Part shown: positions 9,127-16,902 of the stretch, piece after piece
How the letters are laid out: each line of letters opens with the position of its first letter
Numbering within the stretch: position 1 is the stretch's first letter
Source of the DNA: Pseudomonadota bacterium
Lineage (GTDB): Bacteria > Pseudomonadota > Alphaproteobacteria > Rhizobiales > Beijerinckiaceae
Assembly: GCA_028876585.1 (NCBI GenBank)
Contig: JAGWRL010000110.1
Span: 1-20,808, forward strand
Length of the DNA: 20,808 nucleotides
Direction: 5' to 3'
Notes under the pieces: model-generated
What the model was told of the DNA's origin: nothing
Database searches by the model: none
What the model saw: only the letters and a program-made list of their open reading frames with translations
Position numbers and translations under genes: made by a program

Positions 9127-11391
9127 CTAAAGACGGACGCCGTGGCGCTCGGCGATCTCGCGCAGCGGCTCTCGCAACGACCCGCCCTCGCCGTTGCACT
9201 CCAGCAGCGCCAGCACGTCGTCGCGCACCGGCGCCAGCGGCAGCGACAGCGTCATCGCCTTGATCGGCCCGATCGCGGTCGCCGACATCGACAGGTCGCG
9301 GAAACCGAGCGCCATCAGCGTCATCGCCTCCAGCGGCCGGCCGCCGATCTCGCCGCACAGCGCCACCGGCGTCAGCCCCCGTTCGCCCACTTCCGCCACG
9401 CGCTTCAAGGCGCGCAGGAACGCGGGCGACAAGGCGTCGAACCGATTGGCGACGCGCTTGTTGTCGCGGTCGACGGCGTAGAGATATTGCATCAGGTCGT
9501 TCGAGCCGACCGACAGGAAATCCACGGCGCGCGCGATCTCGTCGAGTTGCCACAATAGCGAGGGCACCTCCAGCATCGCGCCGAGCTGGACCGAACTGGG
9601 CGGCGTGCGGCCGAGTTGTTTCAGGAAGGCGACTTCGCGCTCCAGCAGCGCGCGTCCCTGGCGGAATTCCTCGACCGTCGACACCATCGGCAGCATCAGC
9701 CGCAACCGCCGCCCCGCGGCGGCGCGCAGCATCGCGCGCATCTGGATGCGCAGCAGCGCCGGCTTGTCGAGCCCGATCCGCACCGCGCGCCAGCCGAGCG
9801 CGGGATTCTCCTCCTCGTGCGCCTTCATGTAGGGCAGCCGCTTGTCGCCGCCGATGTCGAGCGTGCGAAAGGTGACCGGCTTGTCGCCGGCCGCGTCGAG
9901 CACGGCGGCGTAGAGCGTCTCCTGCGAATCGAGGCGCGGGAAACGCGAGGCCAGCATGAACTGCAATTCGGTGCGGAACAGCCCGATCGATTGCGCGCCG
10001 GTTTCGTTGAGATGCGGCATGTCGATCAGCAGGCCGGCGTTCATGTGCAGACCGATCGAGACGCCGTCGAGCGTCGTCGCCGGCGTGTCGCGCAAGGCGC
10101 GGTATTGGTCCTGCCGCCGCGCCCGCAGCCGCGCCTTCTCGGCGTAGGCCTCCTCGACTTCGGGCGGCGGCAACACATGCACTTCGCCCGTCACGCCGTC
10201 GACGATCAGCGCGTCGCCCTGTTCGACGATTTCGGAAATATTGGCGATGTCGCTGACGGCGGGGATGCCGAGCGCGCGGGCGACGATGGCGATATGGCTC
10301 GCCGCGCCCGCCTCTTCCAGCACCAGCCCGCGCAGCCGCGCGCGATCGTAATCGAGCAGCGCCGCCGGGCTCATCGAGCGCGCCACCAGAATGGCGTTGT
10401 CGGGCAATTCCTCCGGCCTCAACACCAGACTCTGGCCGGCGAGCTGGTGCAGCAGCCGGTTGGCGATGTCGGTGAGATCGTGCAGCCGGTCGCGCAGATA
10501 GGGATCGGTCTGGCGCTGCAATTTGGCGCGCGCGTCGTTCTGCACCCGCTCGACCGCCGCTTCCGCCGTCAGGCCGCTGGTGACCGCCTCGCGCAGCCGG
10601 CGCAGCCAGCCGCGGTCATGCGCGATCATGCGGAACGCTTCCAGCACGTCGCGATGCTCGCCCTCTTCGCCGTCGTCGCTGCGGTCGATCATTTCGTCGA
10701 CCGAAGCGCGCATCGCCTCGATGGCGGTTTCGAGTCGGGCCAGCTCGGCGTTGACGTCGTCGGCGACGATCTTCGACACCACGATGCGCGGCTGGTGCAG
10801 CACGACATGGCCGAGGCCGAGGCCCTCGGCGATCGGGGCGCCCTTCAGCGCCGCCGCCTTGCGCACCGCCACCGCCGAGGGCTGGCCGGCCAGCCCCTGC
10901 AATTCGCCCGAGGCGATCATTTCCGCCAGCAGCATCGCGGTCGTCTGCAACGCCTCGATTTCCTCGTCGGAATAGGTGCGCCGCGCCCGGTTCTGCACCA
11001 CCAGTACGCCCAGCGTCGCGCCGCCGCGCAGCACCGGCACGCCGAGGAACGATTGGTAAATCTCCTCGCCCGTCTCCGGCTTGTAGGAGAACGCGGGGTG
11101 ATTCTGCGCATCCGATAGCGCCAGCGCCTCGGCGGTGGCGGCGATGAGGCCGACGAGGCCCTCGCCCGGCCGCATCGTGGTCAGATGCACCGCTTCGCGA
11201 TTGAGGCCCTCGGTGGCGAACAGCTCCAGCGGCCCGTCGGCGCGCGAGACATAGAGCGAGCACACCTCCGCCACCATGTTGGAGGCGATCAGCACGACGA
11301 TGCGGTCGAGACGCGCCTGGGCGGTGACGGGCTCCGCCATGACTTCGCGGAGCCGCCGAAGCAATAGTCGGGGTCCGCCCGGCGCGCGCAT
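9127..11391 (-). CDS. ptsP: phosphoenolpyruvate-protein phosphotransferase PtsP (enzyme I-Ntr)
   Basis: This 754-residue first enzyme of the nitrogen phosphotransferase system autophosphorylates from PEP and passes the phosphate to NPr and then EIIA-Ntr, regulating potassium transport, nitrogen and carbon responses. An N-terminal GAF domain (about 25-160) senses small ligands (glutamine in studied rhizobial and enteric cases). It is followed by the HPr-binding helical part, the phosphohistidine domain with [12 protein letters not shown] (His366), and the PEP-binding barrel with [21 protein letters not shown] and catalytic Cys679 in ALCGEIGG. The N-terminus [20 protein letters not shown] matches the conserved start of rhizobial homologues, supporting 11391. 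The gene leads a ptsP-prfA pair and has a candidate promoter at 11449-11477. Confidence 0.97.
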   Translation of the reverse strand: MRAPGGPRLLLRRLREVMAEPVTAQARLDRIVVLIASNMVAEVCSLYVSRADGPLELFATEGLNREAVHLTTMRPGEGLVGLIAATAEALALSDAQNHPAFSYKPETGEEIYQSFLGVPVLRGGATLGVLVVQNRARRTYSDEEIEALQTTAMLLAEMIASGELQGLAGQPSAVAVRKAAALKGAPIAEGLGLGHVVLHQPRIVVSKIVADDVNAELARLETAIEAMRASVDEMIDRSDDGEEGEHRDVLEAFRMIAHDRGWLRRLREAVTSGLTAEAAVERVQNDARAKLQRQTDPYLRDRLHDLTDIANRLLHQLAGQSLVLRPEELPDNAILVARSMSPAALLDYDRARLRGLVLEEAGAASHIAIVARALGIPAVSDIANISEIVEQGDALIVDGVTGEVHVLPPPEVEEAYAEKARLRARRQDQYRALRDTPATTLDGVSIGLHMNAGLLIDMPHLNETGAQSIGLFRTELQFMLASRFPRLDSQETLYAAVLDAAGDKPVTFRTLDIGGDKRLPYMKAHEEENPALGWRAVRIGLDKPALLRIQMRAMLRAAAGRRLRLMLPMVSTVEEFRQGRALLEREVAFLKQLGRTPPSSVQLGAMLEVPSLLWQLDEIARAVDFLSVGSNDLMQYLYAVDRDNKRVANRFDALSPAFLRALKRVAEVGERGLTPVALCGEIGGRPLEAMTLMALGFRDLSMSATAIGPIKAMTLSLPLAPVRDDVLALLECNGEGGSLREPLREIAERHGVRL

Positions 11392-11649
11392 CCGTTATCC
11401 CGTTTCAGGGACGCCCGCCGCTGCGCGCCGAGCCCCCTTTATCCGAGCCTATAGGCCGAGACCCGGCCCCTCGGCAAGGCCGCGCGAGGCCCCGCGCCGC
11501 AGCCGCTTACCTTTTGTTAACCATGAGATGATTGAAACCTCGAACCGGGTCGGCGGGCCGCCCCCTCCGCGAGGCGCCAGCCGCCGAATGGCCCGCCCGG
11601 ACGAGCGACGCCGGCCGCCCTTAAGCCCGCGCCATCGAGGAGCATGGAC
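11392..11649. other. divergent intergenic region, ptsP / DUF2934 gene
   Basis: The ptsP side carries the candidate promoter listed at 11449-11477. The centre is locally AT-rich, with TTAC (11507-11510) and GTTAACC (11516-11522). This resembles a CtrA site, but the spacing is one base short. The last part before 11637 is GC-rich, without a recognisable promoter for the small rightward gene. No open frame here looks real. Confidence 0.4.
11449..11477 (-). promoter_or_regulatory. candidate housekeeping promoter of ptsP-prfA
   Basis: On the minus strand TTGCCG (11477-11472) and CTATAG (11454-11449) are separated by exactly 17 bases. This is close to the alphaproteobacterial pattern (TTGACnn, 17, CTATAT). 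Transcription would start near 11442, giving a leader of about 50 bases before the ptsP ATG at 11391. The -10 is the centre of a perfect 10-bp palindrome, GCCTATAGGC (11447-11456). No other good pair is visible in the gap. Confidence 0.5.
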
Positions 11650-11874
11650 ATGAACAACGCCGCCCAAACCGCCGGCTTCGAGGAGCTGGTTCGCTTTCGC
11701 GCCTATGCGCTGTGGGAGAGCGAAGGCCGCCCGTTCGGCCGCGACGCCGAACATTGGCGCGCCAGCGAGGAAGCGACCCGCGCCGAACTCACCATCGCCG
11801 CCCAGCCCGCCAAAACCACCAAGCCCGCGCCGCGCAAGAAAGCCAAACGCGCGCCGGCGGCGGCGAGCCACTGA
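11650..11874 (+). CDS. DUF2934 small protein
   Basis: This is a 74-residue protein. The central segment RAYALWESEGRPFGRDAEHW matches the DUF2934 signature (hydrophobic-AY-x-hydrophobic-WExEGRPxGRxxxHW), common in rhizobia and related bacteria; its function is unknown. The C-terminal third is Lys/Ala/Pro-rich and may bind nucleic acid or be disordered. Two ATGs are possible. GAGGAG at 11637-11642 leaves one base before 11644 but seven before 11650, so 11650 is preferred. The gene converges on htpG with 9 bases between stops and no terminator between them. Its promoter is not obvious. Confidence 0.85.
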   Translation: MNNAAQTAGFEELVRFRAYALWESEGRPFGRDAEHWRASEEATRAELTIAAQPAKTTKPAPRKKAKRAPAAASH

Positions 11875-11883
11875 CGCAGCCGT

Positions 11884-13797
11884 TCAGCCGAGCGCCCGCT
11901 CCATCACCCGGCGCAGCCGCGCGGCGAAGCCGGTGGGGTCCTTCAGCGTCTCGCCGTCGACGAGACGCGCTTCGTCGAGCAGCAGCCACGCCGCGTCGTC
12001 GACCAGCTCGCGGTCCGTGCCTTGCGCGAATCGCTTGGCCAGCGCCGCCGTCAGCGGATGGGTGGCGTTGACCTCCAGCACCGGCTTGACCCGGTCCTGC
12101 AATCGCCCATGCGCGGCCAGCATCTTTTCGAGCTGCCGGTCGGGGCCGAATTCCGGCGCGACGAGGCAGGCGACGCTGTCGGTCAGCCGGTCGGAGGCGC
12201 GCGCGTCCTCGATTTCGCCCTCCAGCGCCTGCTTGAAATGGGCGATCAGCGTGGCGACCTCGGCGCTGGCTTCGGCCGGCGCGGACGCGCCCTCGACCAG
12301 GGCGATCGACTTGATGTCGGCCGCGCCCTGGCTGATCGACTTGAACGGCTTGCCCTCGTAGCCCGCCGCCGTCGACACCCAGAACGCGTCGACCGGATCG
12401 GCCAGCAGCAAAACCTCGACGCCGCGGGCGCGAAACCCTTCGAGTTGCGGGCTGGCGGCCAGCCGCTTGGCGTCGTCGCCGGTGAGGTAGAAGATCGCCG
12501 TCTGGTTCTCGCGCAGCTCCTTGACGTAATCCTCCAGCTTGCGCGAGCCGTCGGCGTGTTTCGTCGTCGTGAACCGCGCCAGCTTGAACAAAGCGTCGCG
12601 CCGCTCAGGGTCCTCGTAGAGCCCCTCCTTGATGACGGCGCCGAAATTCTCCCACAGCTTGGCGTATTTCTCGGCGTCGCTCTCGGCGAGCTTGGTCAGC
12701 TCCTGCACGATCCGGTTGGCCACGCCCTTGCGGATCGCGGTGAACACGGCGCTTTCCTGAATCATCTCGCGTGACACGTTGAGCGGCAGATCGGCGCTGT
12801 CGACGACGAGGCGCATGAAGCGCAGCCAGCCCGGCACGAGATCGGCGTCGGCGTTGATCAGCACCCGCCGCACGTACAGCTTGGCCTTGGCCTTGCGGGC
12901 GGGATCGAACAGGTCGAACGGGCGCGAACCGGGCGCGAACGCTAGCACGGTGTATTCGTGCCGCCCTTCCGCGCGCCAATGCGCCGTCAGCGCCGGCTCG
13001 TCATATTGGCCGGAGAGCGAGCGGTAGAATTCGACATAATCCTCCGGCTTGACCTCGGATTTGGATTTCGCCCAGATCGCCGCACCGTCGGTCAGGCGCT
13101 TGGGCTCCTCGCCCGGCTTCTCCACGATGTCGATCGGCACGGCGACCGCGCCGGAATGCTCCTTGACGATGCGCTCGATTCTGTAGCGTTCGGCGTAATC
13201 CGTCGACGCCTCGTTGAGCTTCAAAGTCACGCGCGTGCCGCGTGACGGCGCGTCGTCGAGCGCCAGCGGCGCGATGGTGTAGGCGCCCTTGCCGTCCGAG
13301 GTCCAGCGCCACGCCTGCTCCGAGCCGGCGCGGCGGGTGTCGACGGTCACTTCGTCGGCGACCATGAACGAGGAATAGAAGCCGATGCCGAACTGGCCGA
13401 TCAGATTGCCGGCCTCGGCCTTTTCCGGCCCCTCGGCGGCGAGCTTGTCGAGAAACGCCTTGGTGCCGGAGCGGGCGATGGTGCCGAGCGCCTCGACCAG
13501 ATCCTCCCGGCTCATGCCGACGCCGTTGTCGGTGAAGGTCAGCGTCTTGGCCTCGGGGTCGATGGCGATGCGGATCGCGAACGCCTCGCCGTCGGCGACC
13601 AGTTCGGGCCGCGCGATCGCCTCGTAGCGCAGCTTCTCGCAGGCGTCGGCGGCGTTGGAGACGAGTTCGCGCACGAAAATGTCGCGCTCGGAATAGACGG
13701 AATGCACCATCAGGTGCAGCAGCCGCGAAACATCGGCCTCAAAGCTCTGCGTCTTCGCGGCGGCGGCCTCTGCCGTTTGGGCGGAATCGGTCGTCAA
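11884..13797 (-). CDS. htpG: molecular chaperone HtpG (Hsp90 family)
   Basis: This 637-residue ATP-dependent Hsp90 chaperone helps remodel proteins during heat and other stress, together with DnaK. The N-terminal GHKL ATPase site is complete: RELVSNAADA (Glu44, Asn48, Asp51), DNGVGM (Asp90) and a GQFGIGFYSSFMVAD lid segment, followed by GTRVTLKL. The middle domain and the C-terminal dimerisation domain follow at normal length. The ATG at 13851 adds 18 residues unlike HtpG, has no Shine-Dalgarno and overlaps the -10 of a candidate heat-shock promoter. The TTG at 13797 has AGAGG five bases upstream and gives the expected N-terminus, so I take it. An annotation from 13851 would be the alternative. 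Confidence 0.95.
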   Translation of the reverse strand: MTTDSAQTAEAAAAKTQSFEADVSRLLHLMVHSVYSERDIFVRELVSNAADACEKLRYEAIARPELVADGEAFAIRIAIDPEAKTLTFTDNGVGMSREDLVEALGTIARSGTKAFLDKLAAEGPEKAEAGNLIGQFGIGFYSSFMVADEVTVDTRRAGSEQAWRWTSDGKGAYTIAPLALDDAPSRGTRVTLKLNEASTDYAERYRIERIVKEHSGAVAVPIDIVEKPGEEPKRLTDGAAIWAKSKSEVKPEDYVEFYRSLSGQYDEPALTAHWRAEGRHEYTVLAFAPGSRPFDLFDPARKAKAKLYVRRVLINADADLVPGWLRFMRLVVDSADLPLNVSREMIQESAVFTAIRKGVANRIVQELTKLAESDAEKYAKLWENFGAVIKEGLYEDPERRDALFKLARFTTTKHADGSRKLEDYVKELRENQTAIFYLTGDDAKRLAASPQLEGFRARGVEVLLLADPVDAFWVSTAAGYEGKPFKSISQGAADIKSIALVEGASAPAEASAEVATLIAHFKQALEGEIEDARASDRLTDSVACLVAPEFGPDRQLEKMLAAHGRLQDRVKPVLEVNATHPLTAALAKRFAQGTDRELVDDAAWLLLDEARLVDGETLKDPTGFAARLRRVMERALG

Positions 13798-13849
13798 GGA
13801 ACCCTCTTGGACTGGCTTGAAAAGCGGCGCGCGGGGGCGCCCGGCGCTC

Positions 13850-13878
13850 ATATCGCCCGTAAGGCGGCGGCTTTCAAG
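13850..13878 (-). promoter_or_regulatory. candidate RpoH (heat-shock) promoter of htpG
   Basis: On the minus strand CTTGAAA (from 13878) is followed after 17 bases by CGATAT (13855-13850). This fits the RpoH pattern of CTTGAA plus a CCATnT-type -10, except for a G where C is usual. The predicted start of transcription, near 13842, lies between the upstream ATG and the TTG start of htpG. It is located just downstream of a strong terminator, so htpG would have an independent transcript. Confidence 0.55.
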
Positions 13879-13893
13879 GCGCGGCGTCGAGCC

Positions 13894-13937
13894 AAAAAAA
13901 AAGGCGGACCGACTGGGAGGGGGCCCGTCGATCCGCC
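13894..13937 (-). terminator. leftward intrinsic terminator with nine-T tract
   Basis: Read on the minus strand, an 11-bp stem (13937-13927 with 13913-13903) with one U-G pair and a 13-base loop is followed directly by nine Ts (13902-13894). A nine-base homopolymer is striking in such GC-rich DNA. It would end any leftward transcript before the htpG promoter. No A-run precedes the stem, so it acts in one direction. Confidence 0.85.
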
Positions 13938-14032
13938 AGCCTGCGTGGCTTAGTCGGGTCCGCGACTGTCCGGGGGCTGGGGGGCAAAATCGCCGGACAA
14001 TTCAGCGAACCGCGCCTTTCGCGGCTCACTGA
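13894..14032 (-). ncRNA. candidate structured small RNA or structured 3' UTR
   Basis: Between the carboxypeptidase stop and the htpG promoter, the minus strand folds into a 13-bp hairpin (14032-14020 with 14014-14002, loop AAAGG) and ends at the nine-T terminator. The first stem includes two G-U pairs and the terminator stem one. On the plus strand these would be A-C mismatches, so the structure fits RNA made from the minus strand. Between them AGTCG/CGACT (13952-13967) and CCGGAC/GTCCGG pairs offer further stems. I do not recognise a named family such as 6S, SRP or tmRNA, and no strong promoter is visible upstream. A long 3' UTR of the carboxypeptidase mRNA is the alternative. Confidence 0.35.
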
Positions 14033-14126
14033 CCTTTTCGCCGATCGGTGGGGCGCGCGATTGACGCAAATACGGCGATATCAAGGCAAGCGTAACGCTC
14101 GCGTGAGCGGATTTGACGATTTACCG

Positions 14127-15431
14127 CTACTGCGTCTTTTTCGCCGCAACCCGCCGCGTCGCCGCCGCCTTGCGCGCCCGCGCCTGCGGCGTCAAATGGC
14201 CGCCCTTCAGCCGGACGGGCGGCTTGACCACGCTTTTCAGCGCCGCCTTGGCCGCTTCCGCTTCCGGCGCCTTGGCGTCCTTTTGCGCCGAGTAGGCGCT
14301 GACGGGGGAGGTCTCCTCCTCCTCGGCGGCGCCGCGCGCGGCCAGGATCGGGCCGGTCCAGCCGGGTTTGGCGCCGATGAACACGGGCACCGGGTCGAAC
14401 GTCACTTTCTCGTCGGCGATCGCGCCCACCGCCGGCGGGGCCTCCATCGCCGCCGCCAGCATAGGCACGCCGTTGCGGCCCGTCGCAAACGCGGCCGAGC
14501 TTTCGGCGACGGCGGAGGCGACGAAATCCTCCTGCATGGCGATCATCGCGGCCCTGCCGCGGCCGCGGCAGATCACGTCGCGCATGTTGGGCGGCTCGGT
14601 CACGGCGGCGGCCGGCAAGGCGTCGAGCGTCTGCCCGGTCCCGCTCATGGCGAAGCCGCGGTCGAACAGCATCGCCGCCTCGTTTGTGCGCAGGCGCGGC
14701 GAGGGCGCGCCGAACACCACCACGATCAGCCGGCGCCCCTGCCGCTGCGCGGTGGCGACGACGTTCCAGCCGGCGGGACAGGTGAAGCCGGTCTTCATGC
14801 CGTCGGCGCCGGGGTAGCGCCCGATCAGCCCGTTGTGATTGCGGATGATCCTGTCGCCGAGTTGCAGCGCGCCGATGCTGTAAAGCCCCGTTTCGTCAGG
14901 AAAATCCTTCAGCAGGGCGCGCGCCAGGATCGCCATGTCGCGCGCCGAGGAATAATGATCCTCGTTGTGGAGTCCGTTCGGGTTGACGAAATGCGATTCG
15001 TGCATCCCGAGCTTCTTCGCCGTCGCGTTCATCTCGGCGGCGAAATCCTCGACCGAGCCGGAGACGCCCTCGGCGACCGTCACCGCGATGTCGTTGGGCG
15101 ATTTCACCATCAGCATCTTCAGCGCATTGTCGAGCGTGACCAGCGTGCCCGGCCGAAAACCCATTTTCGACGCCGGCATCCGCGCCGCCCGCGCCGACAC
15201 TTTTAGCGGCGTGTCCATCGTCAGCCGGCCGTCATGCACCGCGTTCAACGCGACATAAACCGTCATCAGCTTGGTGGTGGAGGCCGGAAACCACGGCTCG
15301 GAGGCGTCGTTCTGCATCAGCACTTCGCCCGTCTGGGCGTCGGCGACGAGATAAGGCTCGGCGGCTTTCGCCGCGCCCAGGCCGACGAACAATAGCGCCA
15401 ACGCCAAAGCGGATCGGAGAGTTTGCATCAT
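14127..15431 (-). CDS. D-alanyl-D-alanine carboxypeptidase, peptidase S11 (penicillin-binding protein)
   Basis: This 434-residue periplasmic enzyme trims the terminal D-Ala from peptidoglycan pentapeptides and so limits crosslinking; it is DacA/DacC/DacF-like. The signal peptide cleaves after AKA at residue 23. All catalytic motifs are present: STTK (Ser51, Lys54), SPN (Ser111, Asn113) and KTG (Lys213), with the family pattern DGMKTGFTCPAGWN. The catalytic domain ends near 270. The remaining 160 residues are Ala/Pro-rich and end in a strongly basic tail (KAAATRRVAAKKTQ), instead of the usual beta domain and amphipathic anchor. Two ATGs (15431, 15428) are possible, without a clear Shine-Dalgarno. 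It lies 92 bases after the TPM pair, separated from it by a large inverted repeat. Confidence 0.95.
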   Translation of the reverse strand: MMQTLRSALALALLFVGLGAAKAAEPYLVADAQTGEVLMQNDASEPWFPASTTKLMTVYVALNAVHDGRLTMDTPLKVSARAARMPASKMGFRPGTLVTLDNALKMLMVKSPNDIAVTVAEGVSGSVEDFAAEMNATAKKLGMHESHFVNPNGLHNEDHYSSARDMAILARALLKDFPDETGLYSIGALQLGDRIIRNHNGLIGRYPGADGMKTGFTCPAGWNVVATAQRQGRRLIVVVFGAPSPRLRTNEAAMLFDRGFAMSGTGQTLDALPAAAVTEPPNMRDVICRGRGRAAMIAMQEDFVASAVAESSAAFATGRNGVPMLAAAMEAPPAVGAIADEKVTFDPVPVFIGAKPGWTGPILAARGAAEEEETSPVSAYSAQKDAKAPEAEAAKAALKSVVKPPVRLKGGHLTPQARARKAAATRRVAAKKTQ

Positions 15432-15462
15432 GCGGGGCGCACTCGCTGAAGGGGGTGGGCCG

Positions 15463-15525
15463 AACGGGCCGCTTGGGGCGCATGGTTAAGGCCATTCGGC
15501 TGGCCGCTCAAGCGCCCCGCCCGTT
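15463..15525. repeat. interrupted inverted repeat between TPM gene and carboxypeptidase gene
   Basis: The arms are AACGGGC (15463-15469) plus GGGGCGC (15475-15481), pairing with GCGCCCC (15512-15518) plus GCCCGTT (15519-15525). This makes 14 bp with a five-base bulge on one side. A small inner stem (GGCCA/TGGCC type) sits in the loop. The outer edge includes part of the stop codon of the leftward gene ending at 15524. There is no T-tract, so it is not a canonical terminator. It may stabilise the 3' end of the lemA-TPM mRNA or act as a Rho-linked attenuator. Confidence 0.5.
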
Positions 15526-16135
15526 ACAACATGTGAAAGCGCTGCGATTGCGGCGTTTCGTCGCCCGCAACCCTCGGGTAAACCGGGGCCAGCAGGTCAC
15601 CCATGCGCGCAGCGGCGCTCTGCAACGCGTTTTTTGCGTCGCCAGCGCGCAAGGCGGCGCCGAGTTCGGCGATCAGCCCGCGCCACACCGCATGCGGCAC
15701 ATGCGCGTCGAGCCCGACGTCGGCGACGACGCGGACATAACGCTCGGCGAGCGAGACATAGATCAGCACGCCGCAGCGTTCCTCGGCGCGGTTGAGGCCG
15801 CGCTGCGCGAATTGCACGATCGCGGCGCGATGGCTGGCCGAGCGCCGCCGCGCGTCCGAGGCGAGCGCCGCGCGCACGGGCGTGAAGCTGAGCAGGCCGA
15901 GCCCGAGCGCGAACACGACGAGCTGAATGATGAACACCGCCATCGGCGAAAGCGCGGTGAAGATCAGCAACGGCCACACCGTCGCCAAAGCGAGCGCCGC
16001 CACGCCGAGCGCCGGCGCGAGCGCATAGTCCGCCGAGCTCTCCGCCACGACGCAGCATAGCGGCGCGCGGGTGCGCGCCTGCGCGGCGACGAAAGCGGCC
16101 TCGATAGCGGGTCGGGCGCCGGGGTCGATCCGCAT
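15524..16135 (-). CDS. TPM-domain-like membrane protein
   Basis: This is a 203-residue protein. Residues 1-37 are cytosolic-looking, two adjacent hydrophobic helices (about 39-61 and 63-84) follow, then a basic stretch, and a C-terminal half with ERCGVLIYVSLAERYVRVVADVGL that matches the core strand pattern of TPM (YgcG/PsbP-related phosphatase-like) domains. The ATG at 16135 overlaps the TGA of the preceding gene (TGATG), and a GGGAGG six bases upstream lies inside that gene's glycine codons, so translation is almost certainly coupled. It is the last gene of the lemA-TPM-TPM operon. Its function is unknown; partners in other bacteria suggest an envelope role. A longer upstream frame seen to 16636 is a shadow of the first TPM gene. 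Confidence 0.85.
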   Translation of the reverse strand: MRIDPGARPAIEAAFVAAQARTRAPLCCVVAESSADYALAPALGVAALALATVWPLLIFTALSPMAVFIIQLVVFALGLGLLSFTPVRAALASDARRRSASHRAAIVQFAQRGLNRAEERCGVLIYVSLAERYVRVVADVGLDAHVPHAVWRGLIAELGAALRAGDAKNALQSAAARMGDLLAPVYPRVAGDETPQSQRFHML

Positions 16136-16902
16136 CACCAGCCTCCCGAGGCGCCGCCGCCGCCCGACGAACCGCCGCCGCCGGAAAAGCCGCCGTCCGA
16201 GGAGCCGCCCGACGACCAGCCGCCCGAGGAGCCGCCGCCCATGTTGATCGGCACGATCCACGCCCCGCCGGTGCGCCGGCTCTTGCGGTTCAGGTTCCAG
16301 ATGACGATCAGAATGAAGAGGAAAAACAGCAACGGAAGCAGCGAACCGCCGTCGTTGCCGTTGGCGGCGCGGCCCGGTTGCAGATCGGAGAATTTGCGCC
16401 ATTCCGAGGCGTCCACCGTCAGCGCGGTGACGATATCCTCGACCGCGCGGGTGACGCCGCCGTCGAAGTCGCCTGTCTTGAAGCGCGGCGCGGCGGCGTT
16501 GGCGATGATGAGCTTCGACGTCGCGTCGGTCAGCGTGCCTTCGAGCCCGTAGCCGACCTCGATCCGCATCTTGTGCTCGCTCGGCGCGATGACGAACAGC
16601 ACGCCGTTGTTCTTTTTCGCCTGCCCCAGATTCCAATGCCGGAACAGCGTGTTGGCGTAAGTCTCGATATCCTGTCCGTCGAGCGAGGGGACCGTCGCCA
16701 CGACGAGCTGGATCGTCGATTTCTGTTCGAGATCGGCCAGCTTGCCCTCAAGCGTCGCCTTGGTCGCCGCCGACAGGATATGCGCGTCGTCGACCACCCG
16801 CCCCGTCAGCGCCGGCAACGCGGTCGCCGCCCAGACGAGCGCGGCGCAGGCGAGCCAGATCAGCGCGGCGGCGAGCGCGCGCGGGGCGAGCCGCCGGCTC
16901 AG
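16135..16902 (-). CDS. TPM-domain (YgcG-family) exported protein with Gly/Ser tail
   Basis: The protein has 255 residues if it starts at the CTG at 16902; the first conventional codon is a TTG at 16818 (227 residues). Between the two lies a clear signal peptide: SRRLAPRA, a hydrophobic core with two Trp, and a cleavage region near ATALPA. Starting at 16818 would remove it. GAAGG sits seven bases before the CTG, which overlaps the lemA stop codon. The TPM domain (about residues 30-170) begins LTGRVVDDAHIL and has the NNGVLFVIAP and RIEVGYGLEGTLTD motifs. A single membrane helix follows (about 188-204), then a Gly/Ser-rich tail from about 222, as in many YgcG proteins. It belongs to the lemA operon; its biochemical role is unresolved. 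Confidence 0.85.
   Translation of the reverse strand: MSRRLAPRALAAALIWLACAALVWAATALPALTGRVVDDAHILSAATKATLEGKLADLEQKSTIQLVVATVPSLDGQDIETYANTLFRHWNLGQAKKNNGVLFVIAPSEHKMRIEVGYGLEGTLTDATSKLIIANAAAPRFKTGDFDGGVTRAVEDIVTALTVDASEWRKFSDLQPGRAANGNDGGSLLPLLFFLFILIVIWNLNRKSRRTGGAWIVPINMGGGSSGGWSSGGSSDGGFSGGGGSSGGGGASGGW

Larger units (their letters stand above)
13798..14126. other. intergenic region between htpG and the carboxypeptidase gene
   Basis: This 329-base gap between two leftward genes holds, from right to left: a small hairpin (CGCTC 14096-14100 / GAGCG 14105-14109) just after the carboxypeptidase stop; a 13-bp hairpin at 14002-14032; a GC-rich middle with several alternative stems; an intrinsic terminator at 13894-13937; a candidate heat-shock promoter at 13850-13878; and the htpG leader. 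No protein-coding frame is convincing. Confidence 0.6.

Noticed and set aside
9616..11118. 500-codon plus-strand open frame opposite ptsP
   Set aside because: ptsP is unmistakable on the other strand. This frame has no recognisable motifs.
11507..11522. CtrA-like TTAC...TTAACC site upstream of ptsP
   Set aside because: The spacer is six bases instead of seven and the first half-site is imperfect.
15524..16636. 370-codon minus-strand frame read as one long protein
   Set aside because: Its first half is an Arg-rich shadow of the TPM gene in another frame. The real second TPM-like gene begins at the coupled ATG at 16135.
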